Part shown: positions 24,646 through 33,444 of the stretch, in pieces
Numbering within the stretch: position 1 is the first letter of the stretch
How the letters are laid out: the number at the start of each line of letters is the position of its first letter
Assembly: GCA_949096025.1 (NCBI GenBank)
Contig: CARXKP010000005.1
Location: 1 to 52,410, forward strand
Origin: an uncultured Eubacteriales bacterium
GTDB taxonomy: Bacteria; Bacillota; Clostridia; Christensenellales; UBA1242
Direction: 5' to 3'
DNA: 52,410 nucleotides
Notes under the pieces: generated by a model
The model's database searches: none
Told to the model about the DNA's origin: nothing
Seen by the model: the letters and a program-made list of their open reading frames with translations, nothing else
Position numbers and translations under genes: made by a program

Positions 24646-26713
24646 TATCAAAAAGAAAATTTTGATTGTAGATGATTCTGAATTAAATCGTTCACTGCTT
24701 GCAGATATTTTGTCTGTCGATTTTGATATTATCGAAGCTGGCGATGGTGATGAAGCCATACGAATCTTGCACGAGAGAGAACTTGAAATTTCTCTTATGC
24801 TACTTGATATTGTTATGCCAAAGATGGACGGCTTTGAGGTGCTGGCAGTAATGAACCGTATGGGGTGGATTAAAACTATCCCAGTTATTATGATTTCATC
24901 TGAAACAGGAAGCACCTATATTGATAGGGCTTACGATTTAGGGGCTGTCGATTATATTAGCAGACCTTTTGATGAAAGAACTGTTAAGCATCGTGTTGCT
25001 TGTAACTTTATGTTTAGTGTAAGGCAAAAAGAAATGTCAGAACTATTGTCTAAACAAATTTATCAACACGAAAAAGATAAAAGTCTTATGATTGAAATAC
25101 TTTCTCATATTGTTGAATTTAGAAATATGGAGAGTGGGCTTCACGTTTTACACGTAAATGTAATTACTAAAGCACTTTTAAATCAACTTGTTAAAAAGAC
25201 CGACAAATACAATTTAAATGAAAAGGATATAAATTTAATTGTTAATGCTTCCGCTCTTCACGATGTAGGGAAAATCACAGTACCTTCAGAGATATTAAAT
25301 AAACCTGGAAAACTGACTGAAGAAGAATATGCAATAATGAAAAATCATACGGTGGAAGGGGCAAATATGTTAACGGCAATTCCTTTCCGCAAAAATGAAG
25401 ACCTAATTAAGGTTGGTTATCAAATATGTCGTTGGCATCACGAACGCTTTGACGGCAAGGGTTATCCTGATGGTTTAGAGGCTGATGAGATACCTATTTC
25501 TGCACAAGTTGTGTCTATTGCTGATGTCTATGATGCTCTGACGAGTGAAAGAGTATACAAGCGAGCATATTCACAGGAAGAGGCGGTGCAAATGATACTA
25601 AATGGAGAATGTGGAAAATTTAATCCAATTCTTCTTGAGTGTCTTGTGGAAACCGCTCCCAAACTTAAAGAAGAACTTACCGTGATTTCTCTTAGTGGTT
25701 CGGTTGACAATAAAATAAATGATACTGTTAAACGCATTTTAAGAGAGGGAAAAACAGGTGCTTCTGACCGTTCTATAAAATTACTTGAAAGGGAAAGACA
25801 GAAGTTTGATTTCCTGTCTAATATATCTGGTGAAATTGTATTTGAATACAGCGAAACTCCAGAAGAGATAAAGTTATCTGAGTGGGGTGCTAGTAAACTT
25901 GGACTTCCTGTTAGGCTTGAAGATCCAAAAATTAATTCTTATTGGAATAATGTATTTTCAAAAGAAGACTTTAATCAGTTTTTAAATGAAATTCATAACA
26001 CCTCTCCTGAAAATCCTGTTTATACTAATAGATATTTATTACATTTAAATAATCAACCTAAATGGAGTAAAGTTATTGCTCGCTCAATGTGGAGTGATGA
26101 GGAAAATCCTAAATTTGAAGGGGTTATTGGGAAGATTGTTGATGTTAATGATGAAGTTGAGGCTATGGAACAACTTGAACATCAAGCAGAGCACGATGGA
26201 CTTACAGGGCTATTAAATCACGCGGCAGCAAAAAGGCGAATTGAAAGAATTTTAAAAGAACGAAGAAAGAAATATGCTTTTATTGTGTTTGACCTTGATA
26301 ATTTTAAGTATGCAAATGATAATTATGGACATTTATTTGGGGATGAAGTCCTTAAAACTGTTGCAAATAGAGTTAAAGAAAATATACGTGTTAATGATAT
26401 TGCGGCGAGAATGGGCGGTGATGAATTCATTGTGTTTATGGAATATAAAGATACACCTCTTGCTCAAACAGATCGTATATTTAAAAAACTATGTAGAAAT
26501 TATAAAGATTTTCCTATAAGTGTTAGTATGGGCGTTGCAATAACTGAAAACTTTAAAGGTGACTATGAAGAACTATTCCATATGGCAGATACAGCAATGT
26601 ATATGACAAAACAAAAAAGCAAGAGGGCGTACTGTTTTTATGACAAAAATATGAAAATGGTTTTACGTTCTGCGGATAATCTTGAAGATGATGACGGAGG
26701 AGGGAAAAGATGA
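24638..26713 (+). CDS. Response regulator with HD-GYP and GGDEF domains (c-di-GMP turnover)
   Basis: The protein has 691 aa. A receiver domain (1-120, Asp57 in LLDIVMP) precedes an HD-GYP phosphodiesterase (about 150-345), with ALHDVGK and HHERFDGKGYP intact. A PAS-like segment (about 385-510) leads to a GGDEF diguanylate cyclase (about 525-680) with MGGDEF (593-597) and an RVND I-site at 584-587, five residues upstream. All catalytic motifs for making and breaking c-di-GMP look intact, so this is a candidate bifunctional enzyme switched by phosphorylation. It overlaps the kinase gene by 8 nt and the Hpt gene by 4 nt (ATGA), indicating translational coupling. Confidence 0.93.
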   Translation: MSNIKKKILIVDDSELNRSLLADILSVDFDIIEAGDGDEAIRILHERELEISLMLLDIVMPKMDGFEVLAVMNRMGWIKTIPVIMISSETGSTYIDRAYDLGAVDYISRPFDERTVKHRVACNFMFSVRQKEMSELLSKQIYQHEKDKSLMIEILSHIVEFRNMESGLHVLHVNVITKALLNQLVKKTDKYNLNEKDINLIVNASALHDVGKITVPSEILNKPGKLTEEEYAIMKNHTVEGANMLTAIPFRKNEDLIKVGYQICRWHHERFDGKGYPDGLEADEIPISAQVVSIADVYDALTSERVYKRAYSQEEAVQMILNGECGKFNPILLECLVETAPKLKEELTVISLSGSVDNKINDTVKRILREGKTGASDRSIKLLERERQKFDFLSNISGEIVFEYSETPEEIKLSEWGASKLGLPVRLEDPKINSYWNNVFSKEDFNQFLNEIHNTSPENPVYTNRYLLHLNNQPKWSKVIARSMWSDEENPKFEGVIGKIVDVNDEVEAMEQLEHQAEHDGLTGLLNHAAAKRRIERILKERRKKYAFIVFDLDNFKYANDNYGHLFGDEVLKTVANRVKENIRVNDIAARMGGDEFIVFMEYKDTPLAQTDRIFKKLCRNYKDFPISVSMGVAITENFKGDYEELFHMADTAMYMTKQKSKRAYCFYDKNMKMVLRSADNLEDDDGGGKR

Positions 26714-27066
26714 CAGTAAAAGAATGTTATGAGGCTTTTGGCGGTAATTATGAGGATGCTTTTAGTCGTTTAAGAAGTGATGATAGGCTGTTAAAGTTTC
26801 TTAATAAAGCCACTGAAGATGGAAGTTTTAAACTTTTGACAGATTCGCTTTCTTCTCACAATTTAGAAGAGGCGTTTAGGGCGGTTCATACAATGAAAGG
26901 TATTTGTTTAAACTTATCAATAACCTCGCTAGGAAATTCTTCACAAATTCTTACTGAGGCATTAAGAAATAGAGAGCAGTATGGAGATGATTTAATTCCT
27001 CTCTATGAGAATGTAAAAAAAGATTATGAAGATTTTGTTTTATCTGTCAAAAAAATGCAAGAGTAA
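26710..27066 (+). CDS. Histidine phosphotransfer (Hpt) protein
   Basis: The protein has 118 aa, all alpha-helical. The phosphoacceptor motif AVHTMKGICLNL places His60 in the canonical HxxKG. It starts on the ATGA overlapping the preceding stop. It probably shuttles phosphate between the hybrid kinase receivers and the receiver of the c-di-GMP enzyme, completing a His-Asp-His-Asp relay encoded in one operon. Confidence 0.9.
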   Translation: MTVKECYEAFGGNYEDAFSRLRSDDRLLKFLNKATEDGSFKLLTDSLSSHNLEEAFRAVHTMKGICLNLSITSLGNSSQILTEALRNREQYGDDLIPLYENVKKDYEDFVLSVKKMQE

Positions 27067-27079
27067 AAGGAGAAAAAAG

Positions 27080-27343
27080 ATGTTATCAAAAAAAGCAAAA
27101 ATTAAGCGTATGATTAAAAAAGGTAAAAAGGCTATAGAACTTCTTGAGAAGAAGAGAAATCGTTCTTTAGCTGCACTGCTTGAGGCAATGTTAAATGAGG
27201 TAGAACCTTATGAGGCAGATGTTGAGTTTTTTAAAACTTATACTGCAATGATTGCAGTTGAAAGAGAAAACTTAACTAAACTTATTGCTGAGTTATTGCC
27301 TAAGACTCAAAATGATAGTGATTTGTCAGTTAAAGTTAAATAA
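27080..27343 (+). CDS. Small basic helical protein of unknown function
   Basis: The ORF begins at 27026, but the ATG at 27080 with AAAAGGAGA upstream is the proper start (87 aa). The N-terminal 30 residues are lysine/arginine-rich (KKAKIKRMIKKGKKAIELLEKKRNRS), and the rest is predicted helical. It begins 13 nt after the Hpt stop, so it belongs to the phosphorelay operon. I recognise no family; a nucleic-acid or membrane-surface binding role would fit the charge but is a guess. Confidence 0.7.
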   Translation: MLSKKAKIKRMIKKGKKAIELLEKKRNRSLAALLEAMLNEVEPYEADVEFFKTYTAMIAVERENLTKLIAELLPKTQNDSDLSVKVK

Positions 27344-27457
27344 ATTAAAATTATTTAATAATTTAGTATTTAATTATATTGTTGTGGGGATAAATTTTTA
27401 AATAAATTTAAATCTTTATGTCCAATAATATTATTGTCGATTTTTACAGGAGGGATT

Positions 27458-27787
27458 ATGTTTTTGTTAAATGTTGCCTCGCAAGATGCAATTACAGGAG
27501 GACAGATAGCAATAATTGTAATTGTATCAGTTTTACTTTTATCTACATTAGTGCTTGGCATTTATATTGCTTTTCTTTTTAGAAAGAAAAATAAAAAAAT
27601 GGACTTCAACCCTGACAGAATGCAAACGGAAGAGTTACAAACAAAATACAATGATTTGATAGAAAGATTAAACGCATTAAAAAATGGTATATCGGTAGCC
27701 GAACTTTCACCGCTTGATATAGATGAACAGGCTTTACTTACTAAATTAAAGGCTGAAGCATTAAAAAAGAAAAAGAAAGATAAATAA
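27458..27787 (+). CDS. Small single-pass membrane protein of unknown function
   Basis: The ATG at 27458 follows CAGGAGGG; an in-frame TTG at 27434 lacks an SD. The protein has 109 aa: a short extracytoplasmic N-terminus, one membrane helix (about 16-42, IAIIVIVSVLLLSTLVLGIYIAFLF), a basic stop-transfer RKKNKK, and a cytoplasmic helical, probably coiled-coil tail ending in a run of lysines. No family is recognised. Confidence 0.72.
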   Translation: MFLLNVASQDAITGGQIAIIVIVSVLLLSTLVLGIYIAFLFRKKNKKMDFNPDRMQTEELQTKYNDLIERLNALKNGISVAELSPLDIDEQALLTKLKAEALKKKKKDK

Positions 27788-27845
27788 TTGTAAAAATGTT
27801 TTATTTTATGTAGCAATTAATTACTTTTAGAAAAAGAGGTAATAT

Positions 27846-29048
27846 ATGAATATATTTAAAAAGTTTTATTGTAGAAGCTATCAAGTAGTGTTTAAATCAC
27901 TTTTACCAGTTCTTCCTTATAGAGAACCTAAATTATTAAAAACTGTTGAGGATATAGTTAAGGTTATAAAGGAAGACAACAAGTCGAGTGTTTTGCTTGT
28001 AACTGATAGTGGAATTTTTAAACTTGGGTTAACTCAAAAACTAGAAGGGGACTTAAAGGAATCCAATATAAAAGTTATAGTTTATAGCGACACTGTTGCA
28101 AATCCTACAACTAGAAATGTCGAAGAAGCATTAAAGTTATATAAAGACAATAATTGTGATGCCATTATTGCTTTTGGTGGCGGTTCTGCTATGGACTGTG
28201 CTAAGGGGGTAGGTGCAAGGATTGCTAGACCAAATAAAACTTTAGGGCAAATGAAAGGGGTTTTAAAGGTCAGAAAAAAGTTGCCTCTTTTGATTGCAAT
28301 TCCTACGACAGCGGGAACGGGCAGTGAAACAACTCTTGCAGCGGTCATAACTGATGAGCAAACTCATCATAAATATGCTATAAATGATTTTTCTCTTATT
28401 CCAAAGTATGCATCACTTATGCCGAATTTAACTGTAGGACTACCTAAAATCGTAACAGCAACTACTGGTATGGATGCTCTTACTCACGCGGTTGAGGCTT
28501 ACATTGGACGAAGTACAATTAAAAAAACTAGAAGATGTGCTATGGAAGCTGTTAAACTTATCTTTGAAAATCTTGAAAAAGTTTATGATGATGGAAGCAA
28601 TCTAGAAGCAAGAGCAAATATGCTTCTTGCTTCATATAAAGCAGGTATTGCCTTTACTGTAAGTTACGTTGGATATGTTCACGCTATTGCTCATTCTCTT
28701 GGAGGAAAATATAATATTCCTCACGGATTTGCTAATGCAGTAATCTTGCCTTATGTGCTTAAGAGGTATGGTAAAAAGATAAATAAGAAACTTTGGAAAC
28801 TTGGGGAAAATGGTGGTCTTTTTGATAAAACTACTTCTTATGAGGAGGGGGCAAAAATATTTATAGAAAAGATTGAAGAATTGAATAAAAAGATGGGAAT
28901 TGCTAGTTCTATTCCAGAAATTAAGGCTGAGGATATACCTTTGCTTGCTAAAACTGCAGAAAGTGAAGCAAATCCTCTATATCCTGTGCCGGTATTATTT
29001 ACGGCAAAGCAACTCGAAGAGATATATTTAGAGTTAAAAAACGGATAA
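27846..29048 (+). CDS. Iron-containing alcohol dehydrogenase
   Basis: The protein has 400 aa, a group III metal-dependent alcohol dehydrogenase. The NAD(P)-binding loop is AFGGGSAMDCAKG and the second glycine motif is PTTAGTGSE. Metal ligands lie in MDALTHAVEAY and in the helix VHAIAHSLGGKYNIPHG, with the conserved three His plus an Asp upstream. Such enzymes reduce aldehydes or ketones to alcohols or oxidise diols; substrate cannot be told. The first 30 residues before the Rossmann domain are family-typical. AAGAGGT precedes the ATG. Confidence 0.92.
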   Translation: MNIFKKFYCRSYQVVFKSLLPVLPYREPKLLKTVEDIVKVIKEDNKSSVLLVTDSGIFKLGLTQKLEGDLKESNIKVIVYSDTVANPTTRNVEEALKLYKDNNCDAIIAFGGGSAMDCAKGVGARIARPNKTLGQMKGVLKVRKKLPLLIAIPTTAGTGSETTLAAVITDEQTHHKYAINDFSLIPKYASLMPNLTVGLPKIVTATTGMDALTHAVEAYIGRSTIKKTRRCAMEAVKLIFENLEKVYDDGSNLEARANMLLASYKAGIAFTVSYVGYVHAIAHSLGGKYNIPHGFANAVILPYVLKRYGKKINKKLWKLGENGGLFDKTTSYEEGAKIFIEKIEELNKKMGIASSIPEIKAEDIPLLAKTAESEANPLYPVPVLFTAKQLEEIYLELKNG

Positions 29049-29084
29049 AAAATAAAGAAATTTTTAAGAAAAAAGGAGAAAACT

Positions 29085-29822
29085 ATGAAACTTAAGGAAT
29101 TTTTTAATAGAAAGAATTTATTCCTTGCACTGAACCTTATTTTTGCACTTTTAATCTGGATAGGTGATAGTATTTTTATGGAGAACGGGGCACTGCTAGC
29201 AAAAGGGCTTACTAGTGTAGTTTTTGTAATTATGGGTGCAGTAAATCTCGTCTTTCTTATTTTAAATAAGAATAAAGATTTTTGCTTTCCAGCCATTATT
29301 TTAACAGGGCTAGTATTTGCTATGTTAGGAGATATAATATTAAATATTAAAGGTGGCTTTATCTATGGTGCAGCACTATTTGCTATTGGTCATATCTTCT
29401 TCTTTATTTCATATTGTTTTGTTTTAAAATTTAAATGGACTGACCTTATTTACGGAGTTGTAATATTCCTTCCTTCAATCCTTTTCATTACGCTAGCGCC
29501 AATCTTTGATTTTGGTGGTGTTCTTATGGAAATAGTTTGTGTCGTTTATGCAATTATTATATCACTTATGGTAGGCAAAGCAATTGCAAATTTTGTAAGA
29601 AAGAAAAACTGGTTAACTCTAATTCTTATGGCGGGAAGTATACTTTTTTTCTTTTCAGACCTTATGCTTCTTATAAATGTTTTTGCAGGACTTTCTAAAA
29701 TTTTTGATATACTTTGTCTTGCTACTTATTATCCAGCAGAGGCTATTCTTGCATTCTCAATTTTCGTATATAATGATAATGTACTTGGCAGGGAAAAAGT
29801 TAGTGAAATTAAGGCTGAATAG
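29085..29822 (+). CDS. YhhN-family membrane protein (lysoplasmalogenase-like)
   Basis: The protein has 245 aa with about eight membrane helices. The YhhN/TMEM86 signature includes GLVFAMLGDIILN, FAIGHIFFFISY and FFFSDLMLL, with acidic residues inside helices. Family members hydrolyse the vinyl-ether bond of lysoplasmalogens. Plasmalogens are common in anaerobic Clostridia, which fits. It starts 36 nt after the alcohol dehydrogenase with AAAAGGAG, so both may be co-transcribed; a lipid-aldehyde link between them is possible but unproven. Confidence 0.83.
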   Translation: MKLKEFFNRKNLFLALNLIFALLIWIGDSIFMENGALLAKGLTSVVFVIMGAVNLVFLILNKNKDFCFPAIILTGLVFAMLGDIILNIKGGFIYGAALFAIGHIFFFISYCFVLKFKWTDLIYGVVIFLPSILFITLAPIFDFGGVLMEIVCVVYAIIISLMVGKAIANFVRKKNWLTLILMAGSILFFFSDLMLLINVFAGLSKIFDILCLATYYPAEAILAFSIFVYNDNVLGREKVSEIKAE

Positions 29823-29855
29823 AAATAAAAAGTTTTACTTAGATAATTAATTTAA

Positions 29856-29898
29856 AAAAAGAGCGGTTTACTATGATTTTTTAGCAACCGCTTTTTTG
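29856..29898. terminator. Bidirectional terminator
   Basis: AAAAGAGCGGTT and AACCGCTTTTTT pair around a 17-nt loop, with A-run and T-run on the two sides. It separates convergent transcripts. Confidence 0.88.
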
Positions 29899-29913
29899 TA
29901 ATAATTCAATATT

Positions 29914-30936
29914 TTAATAATTTTCGCTGGCATTTTCTATTTCCTTAATTTCTTTTCCAAATAACCATTGCATTAAAGAATTAGATTTAGAGTCTGTTAA
30001 TGCTTGCTCAGGAAGTTGTTCGAGTAATTTGTGTTTTTGCTCTGAGCAACATTCATTTAGTCTATCTATATCAGCAGATTTTTGTGCATATTTTGGAACT
30101 GAAAGGACTTGACCATCTCCCGCGATTATCATAAGGTCATTACCAAAAAGATCAATAATTGATTGAAGTTTTTCAGGATCGCTTGATACACTTGTACCTA
30201 CAATAACTCCACTAAAGCAGGAATAAGGAATTCCAACCAAAATAGCACTCCTTCTTCCTTTCAAATAACCGTTAGCACTATTTTTATCATCTACAAGTTT
30301 TTCTAAAGCCTTTGGGCGGTTCTGACTATCATTATAATAATCATACTTTGCAAAGTATTTTGCTACATCTGGGTCAATAATAAATGCTATACCATCTTTA
30401 TCAAAGTTGAGAAAATATTTTTCTTCAGTTGAGGTTGTTGTTCCACCTTTGACTAATTGAGTTTTAGATAAAGGCAAATCAACTCTTCCTTCGCTTGTGA
30501 GGCGAAGTTTTCCTTGCACTCTATCAATAAAATCTACTAATAAAGTATCCTCTGGCAATCTCCAAAAATCAGCCATCCCGTGAGTTACATCGCCGTGATC
30601 ATAATATTCACCCGCCAAAATGCCATTATTTTTTATGTCTCTTAAAAGGTCAATGTTATAACGAAGTCCGTGTAAGAAAGTATGCTCAGGAAGATAAACA
30701 CCTTCATTGCAAACAAGTTTTTCTGCGTAATGCGTATTTTGTGTTTCTGTATATAGGTATCTTTCAATTTGATCTAAAATAGCAAGTTCAACTTCGGGGT
30801 CAAGATTATCAAGTTTTGATGTTAAAGTTTTTAAATCTACTGTTCTTGTTTTAGACAGCCTTTTTCTTCTATAAGTGATAGCATCCATATTTACTTTTTT
30901 AGATATTGTTTTAGTAATTTTTGTTTTCTCACTCAT
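29914..30936 (-). CDS. Unknown soluble protein, possible ADP-ribosyltransferase fold
   Basis: The protein has 340 aa. I do not recognise a named family. The stretch THTFLHGLRYNIDLL analogue at residues 85-105 (FLHG then I-x2-I-K-NNGI) resembles the HG-strand and following helix of ART/PARP/DarT-like enzymes. A later pair of strands (GIAFIIDPDV; AILVGIPYSCFSGVIVG) has the pattern of the ART core end. A basic N-terminal 35 residues could be a flexible tail. The start follows GTAGGAGT. It is the last gene of a leftward group. The ART link is pattern-based inference and a true glutamate of catalysis is not identified. Confidence 0.6.
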   Translation of the reverse strand: MSEKTKITKTISKKVNMDAITYRRKRLSKTRTVDLKTLTSKLDNLDPEVELAILDQIERYLYTETQNTHYAEKLVCNEGVYLPEHTFLHGLRYNIDLLRDIKNNGILAGEYYDHGDVTHGMADFWRLPEDTLLVDFIDRVQGKLRLTSEGRVDLPLSKTQLVKGGTTTSTEEKYFLNFDKDGIAFIIDPDVAKYFAKYDYYNDSQNRPKALEKLVDDKNSANGYLKGRRSAILVGIPYSCFSGVIVGTSVSSDPEKLQSIIDLFGNDLMIIAGDGQVLSVPKYAQKSADIDRLNECCSEQKHKLLEQLPEQALTDSKSNSLMQWLFGKEIKEIENASENY

Positions 30937-31005
30937 ATGTTTACTCCTACTAAAATTATAGTTTTAAAGGTATGTTTTGTCAAGATTTAAATTATATGTG
31001 TTTTT

Positions 31006-31494
31006 TTAGTCTATCAAATCTGATTTGTTTATTTCAAAACCAATAGGTGAGCAACTTGGGACTATAGGATATGGCAATTTATTACTAGATTTAATTTTAT
31101 AAAATTGTCCAATAAAGGCTGTTAAATTTACTCCACTTGTTACGCAAATTATAACATCTTCATCATTATATTTTGCAATAATATCTTTTAAAAAATCTCT
31201 TGTTCTTATTTGGCAATCTATCCACTTTTCTTCTTTTATACTGCCAAACTCATTAAGCCTTTCTTCTTCAAAGATAGGAATATCAATAAGTTTGTTTATT
31301 ATCTTAGCTGTTTTTTTGCATCTCAAAAAAGGTGATGTGTAAATAGCAACTATATTTTCGCCTTTTTTCTTAGCGTCAGAAAAAATTTTTGCTACTAATT
31401 TTGCATCTTTTTTTCCAATATTTGTAATTCCATCCATTTGTGAAGGAAGAGTATTTTTCTTTCTCATAGCGTGATGAATATAAAATATTTTCAT
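31006..31494 (-). CDS. Histidine-phosphatase-superfamily protein with altered active site
   Basis: The protein has 162 aa with the layout of a small phosphoglycerate-mutase-like phosphatase. The usual RHGE motif is IHHAMRKKN at the N-terminus (the nucleophile His kept, Arg and Gly changed). TSPFLRCKKTA keeps the phosphate-binding Arg. The second catalytic His, normally in a VTHG context, is replaced: the strand reads VIICVTSGVNL. Activity is therefore doubtful. It starts after AAGGAAT, 21 nt downstream of the membrane-protein gene. Confidence 0.8.
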   Translation of the reverse strand: MKIFYIHHAMRKKNTLPSQMDGITNIGKKDAKLVAKIFSDAKKKGENIVAIYTSPFLRCKKTAKIINKLIDIPIFEEERLNEFGSIKEEKWIDCQIRTRDFLKDIIAKYNDEDVIICVTSGVNLTAFIGQFYKIKSSNKLPYPIVPSCSPIGFEINKSDLID

Positions 31495-31514
31495 AGAATT
31501 CCTTTATTTATTGA

Positions 31515-31850
31515 TTATTTTAAACTTTTATCTAATTTATTAGTTTTGAGTGAATAGTAAAGAAAGGTGTAATATGGCGCGATTAGTAAAGGAAGAAATA
31601 TGCCACTAGCACCAATACTCATTCCTTGTTTAAAAGCCTCTTCAAAACTTATTTCATCAAGCTTTAGTTTTTCGTATCTAAAAGAAGGAATTATACAAAA
31701 ACACCAAATATCAACAATAATACAAGAAGTAATTTTAAGAGTGTTCCAGTCTAGTGATTTGTCAAGAAAAAATAACATAGTTATAAATGCAGTAAAGATT
31801 ATAGAATAAATTAAAATTACAATTTTCATTTTTAAAGTTTCTGATTTCAT
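31515..31850 (-). CDS. Small membrane protein of unknown function
   Basis: Start ATG at 31850, just after GGAGAG; a start four codons earlier would overlap the SD. The protein has 111 aa with three to four hydrophobic helices (KIVILIYSIIFTAFITMLFFL; IVDIWCFCIIPSF; IFLPLLIAPYYTFLYYSL) around a short polar, acidic segment. No family recognised. The start ATGA overlaps the TGA of the integrated recombinase ORF. Before integration the gene would have lain about 100 nt after tRNA-Ser and its terminator. Confidence 0.7.
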   Translation of the reverse strand: MKSETLKMKIVILIYSIIFTAFITMLFFLDKSLDWNTLKITSCIIVDIWCFCIIPSFRYEKLKLDEISFEEAFKQGMSIGASGIFLPLLIAPYYTFLYYSLKTNKLDKSLK

Positions 31851-33442
31851 TTTACTCTCCATAAAATAATATAATATAACATTATGGATTTTTCATTAAA
31901 TAAATTTATAATGTATAAAAACCTAAATCGAACATTTCGATTTAGGTTGTGCTTGGCGGAGCAATCATTTTGAAATAAGAACTTTTCATTTTCTGCTATG
32001 TTCTCGGTTGCTTCTTCAAAAGTAAATTTACGAAGATTAAACAAGTTATAATAGATTGCTATTTTATCGTCAAAGATATAAACGCTATTAACAAACTTGT
32101 TTATTATTTTGCGTTGATATTCGATATCGTTTATGTTCCCGTCTAAATATTCACCGAGAAGATTTTTCACATCTTCTTTTGTATGAGTGATTATTTTAAC
32201 AAGTTTTAACTTTTTCAATTCTGCTTGTAAATCTTGTTTTTCAATCTCTAAACTTTTTGATTTTTCGTTCATACGCTTTTGCAGTTCTTCGCTATCTGCT
32301 TTGAAAAACATATCAAAACATTTGTCTAAATCTCTGTCGATTTTTTCAATGTGTTTTTCAATGTTTTTAATTTGTAAAGCGGTTGTGTTTATGTTCCACT
32401 TTTCAAGCATTCCATTTGCAATATTTTCGATTTGTTCGTGTGTTAAAACAAAGTTTAATGTTTGTTCTACAACATACTTTTCTAAATCGCTTTTATGCTC
32501 GTTATTCTTTTTGCAAGTATGCTCTTTATATCTTTTAGCACACGCATAATAATGGTGTTGTTTTTTGGTTTTACTTGTTCCACTTATGCCGACCATAGCA
32601 GAGCCACAATAACCGCAAAATGCTTTACCCGTTAAAAGATATTCGATTTTTGCTTTTTGTGTTGCTGGTTGGTGTTTATGTTCTGCAAGTTTGATTTGGA
32701 CTTTGTCGAACAATTCTTTGCTTATAATTGCGGGGCAATATTCTTCGTTTTGTAAATTGCCATTATCAAATACGCCCGTATATTTAATATTTGTTAAGTT
32801 GTTTTGAAAACTATTATAACTTATTGCTTTGCCTTTGTTGGTTTTATAACCTTTTTTGTTAAGTTCTTTTATAATTTGTTTTTTGCTTTTTCCGTTGGCG
32901 TATTCTTCAAATAAATAGCGAATTGCGGGAGCGGTTTTTTCGTCAATGACGATTTTTTTATCTTCCACTTTATAGCCATATAGAATATGCCCGCCTATGT
33001 AATTGCCTTTTATAATACTTTCTCTTATGCCTCTTTTTACTTTTTGGCTAAGGTCTTTTGAATACATTTCGGCAAACATTTCGAGTAAACCTTCCATTAA
33101 AGCACCTTCGGGCGTATCGTTTATTATTTCAGTTGCAGAAACAACACGCACGCCATATTGTGCGAGTTTATGTTTGTATATTGTGTTATCATATTTATTT
33201 CGGCTAAATCTATCGAGTTTATAAACGAGTATTTGTTCAAATTCTTTTTTGCTTGCATCTGCAATAAGTTTTTGAAACTCTGGGCGGTTGTCATTTGTTC
33301 CCGTTGTTGCTCGGTCGATATATTCGCCTATGATATTTATTTTGTTTCGCTCTGCAAATTCTTTGCATACTCTTAATTGCCCTTCAATGCTTTGTTCGGT
33401 TTGAGAGTGCGAAGAAAATCGAGCGTAAATAACTGCATTCAT
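31847..33442 (-). CDS. Large serine recombinase (integrase of the element)
   Basis: The ORF has 531 aa. A resolvase catalytic domain (1-140: VIYARFSS with Ser10 as nucleophile, YKLDRFSRN) precedes a recombinase domain (about 150-265) and a zinc ribbon (CGYCGS ... CAKRYKEHTC). A long coiled coil follows (about 345-430) and a C-terminal beta region (VYIFDDKIAIYYNL). Such enzymes catalyse directional attP x attB exchange. Residues up to NDCSA come from the element; the last roughly 36 residues are read from chromosomal DNA beyond attL, including a terminator hairpin, so this tail is an artefact of integration. The start follows AAGGGG and lies 2 nt after the repressor stop. Confidence 0.93.
   Translation of the reverse strand: MNAVIYARFSSHSQTEQSIEGQLRVCKEFAERNKINIIGEYIDRATTGTNDNRPEFQKLIADASKKEFEQILVYKLDRFSRNKYDNTIYKHKLAQYGVRVVSATEIINDTPEGALMEGLLEMFAEMYSKDLSQKVKRGIRESIIKGNYIGGHILYGYKVEDKKIVIDEKTAPAIRYLFEEYANGKSKKQIIKELNKKGYKTNKGKAISYNSFQNNLTNIKYTGVFDNGNLQNEEYCPAIISKELFDKVQIKLAEHKHQPATQKAKIEYLLTGKAFCGYCGSAMVGISGTSKTKKQHHYYACAKRYKEHTCKKNNEHKSDLEKYVVEQTLNFVLTHEQIENIANGMLEKWNINTTALQIKNIEKHIEKIDRDLDKCFDMFFKADSEELQKRMNEKSKSLEIEKQDLQAELKKLKLVKIITHTKEDVKNLLGEYLDGNINDIEYQRKIINKFVNSVYIFDDKIAIYYNLFNLRKFTFEEATENIAENEKFLFQNDCSAKHNLNRNVRFRFLYIINLFNEKSIMLYYIILWRVK
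31914..31949 (-). terminator. Original terminator of tRNA-Ser, displaced by the element
   Basis: AACCTAAATCGAA and TTCGATTTAGGTT form a perfect 13-bp stem with a 3-nt loop, then TTTTTA on the minus strand. It begins 5 nt after the attL core CCGCCAA. In the integrated state it lies inside the tail of the recombinase ORF, so recombinase mRNA would end within its own coding region. Confidence 0.75.
31953..31959 (-). other. attL core of the integrated element
   Basis: CCGCCAA (minus strand) is identical to the 3' end of tRNA-Ser plus one base at 37348-37354. What follows is a tRNA-style terminator, as expected for the original chromosomal sequence behind the tRNA. The core is short, so the exact exchange point is uncertain within it. 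Confidence 0.65.
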
Positions 33443-33444
33443 TT

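Noticed and set aside
31515..33442. Translational coupling between recombinase and the membrane-protein gene (ATGA overlap)
   Set aside because: The recombinase tail here is chromosomal sequence brought into frame by integration, and a terminator lies in between; the overlap is probably accidental.
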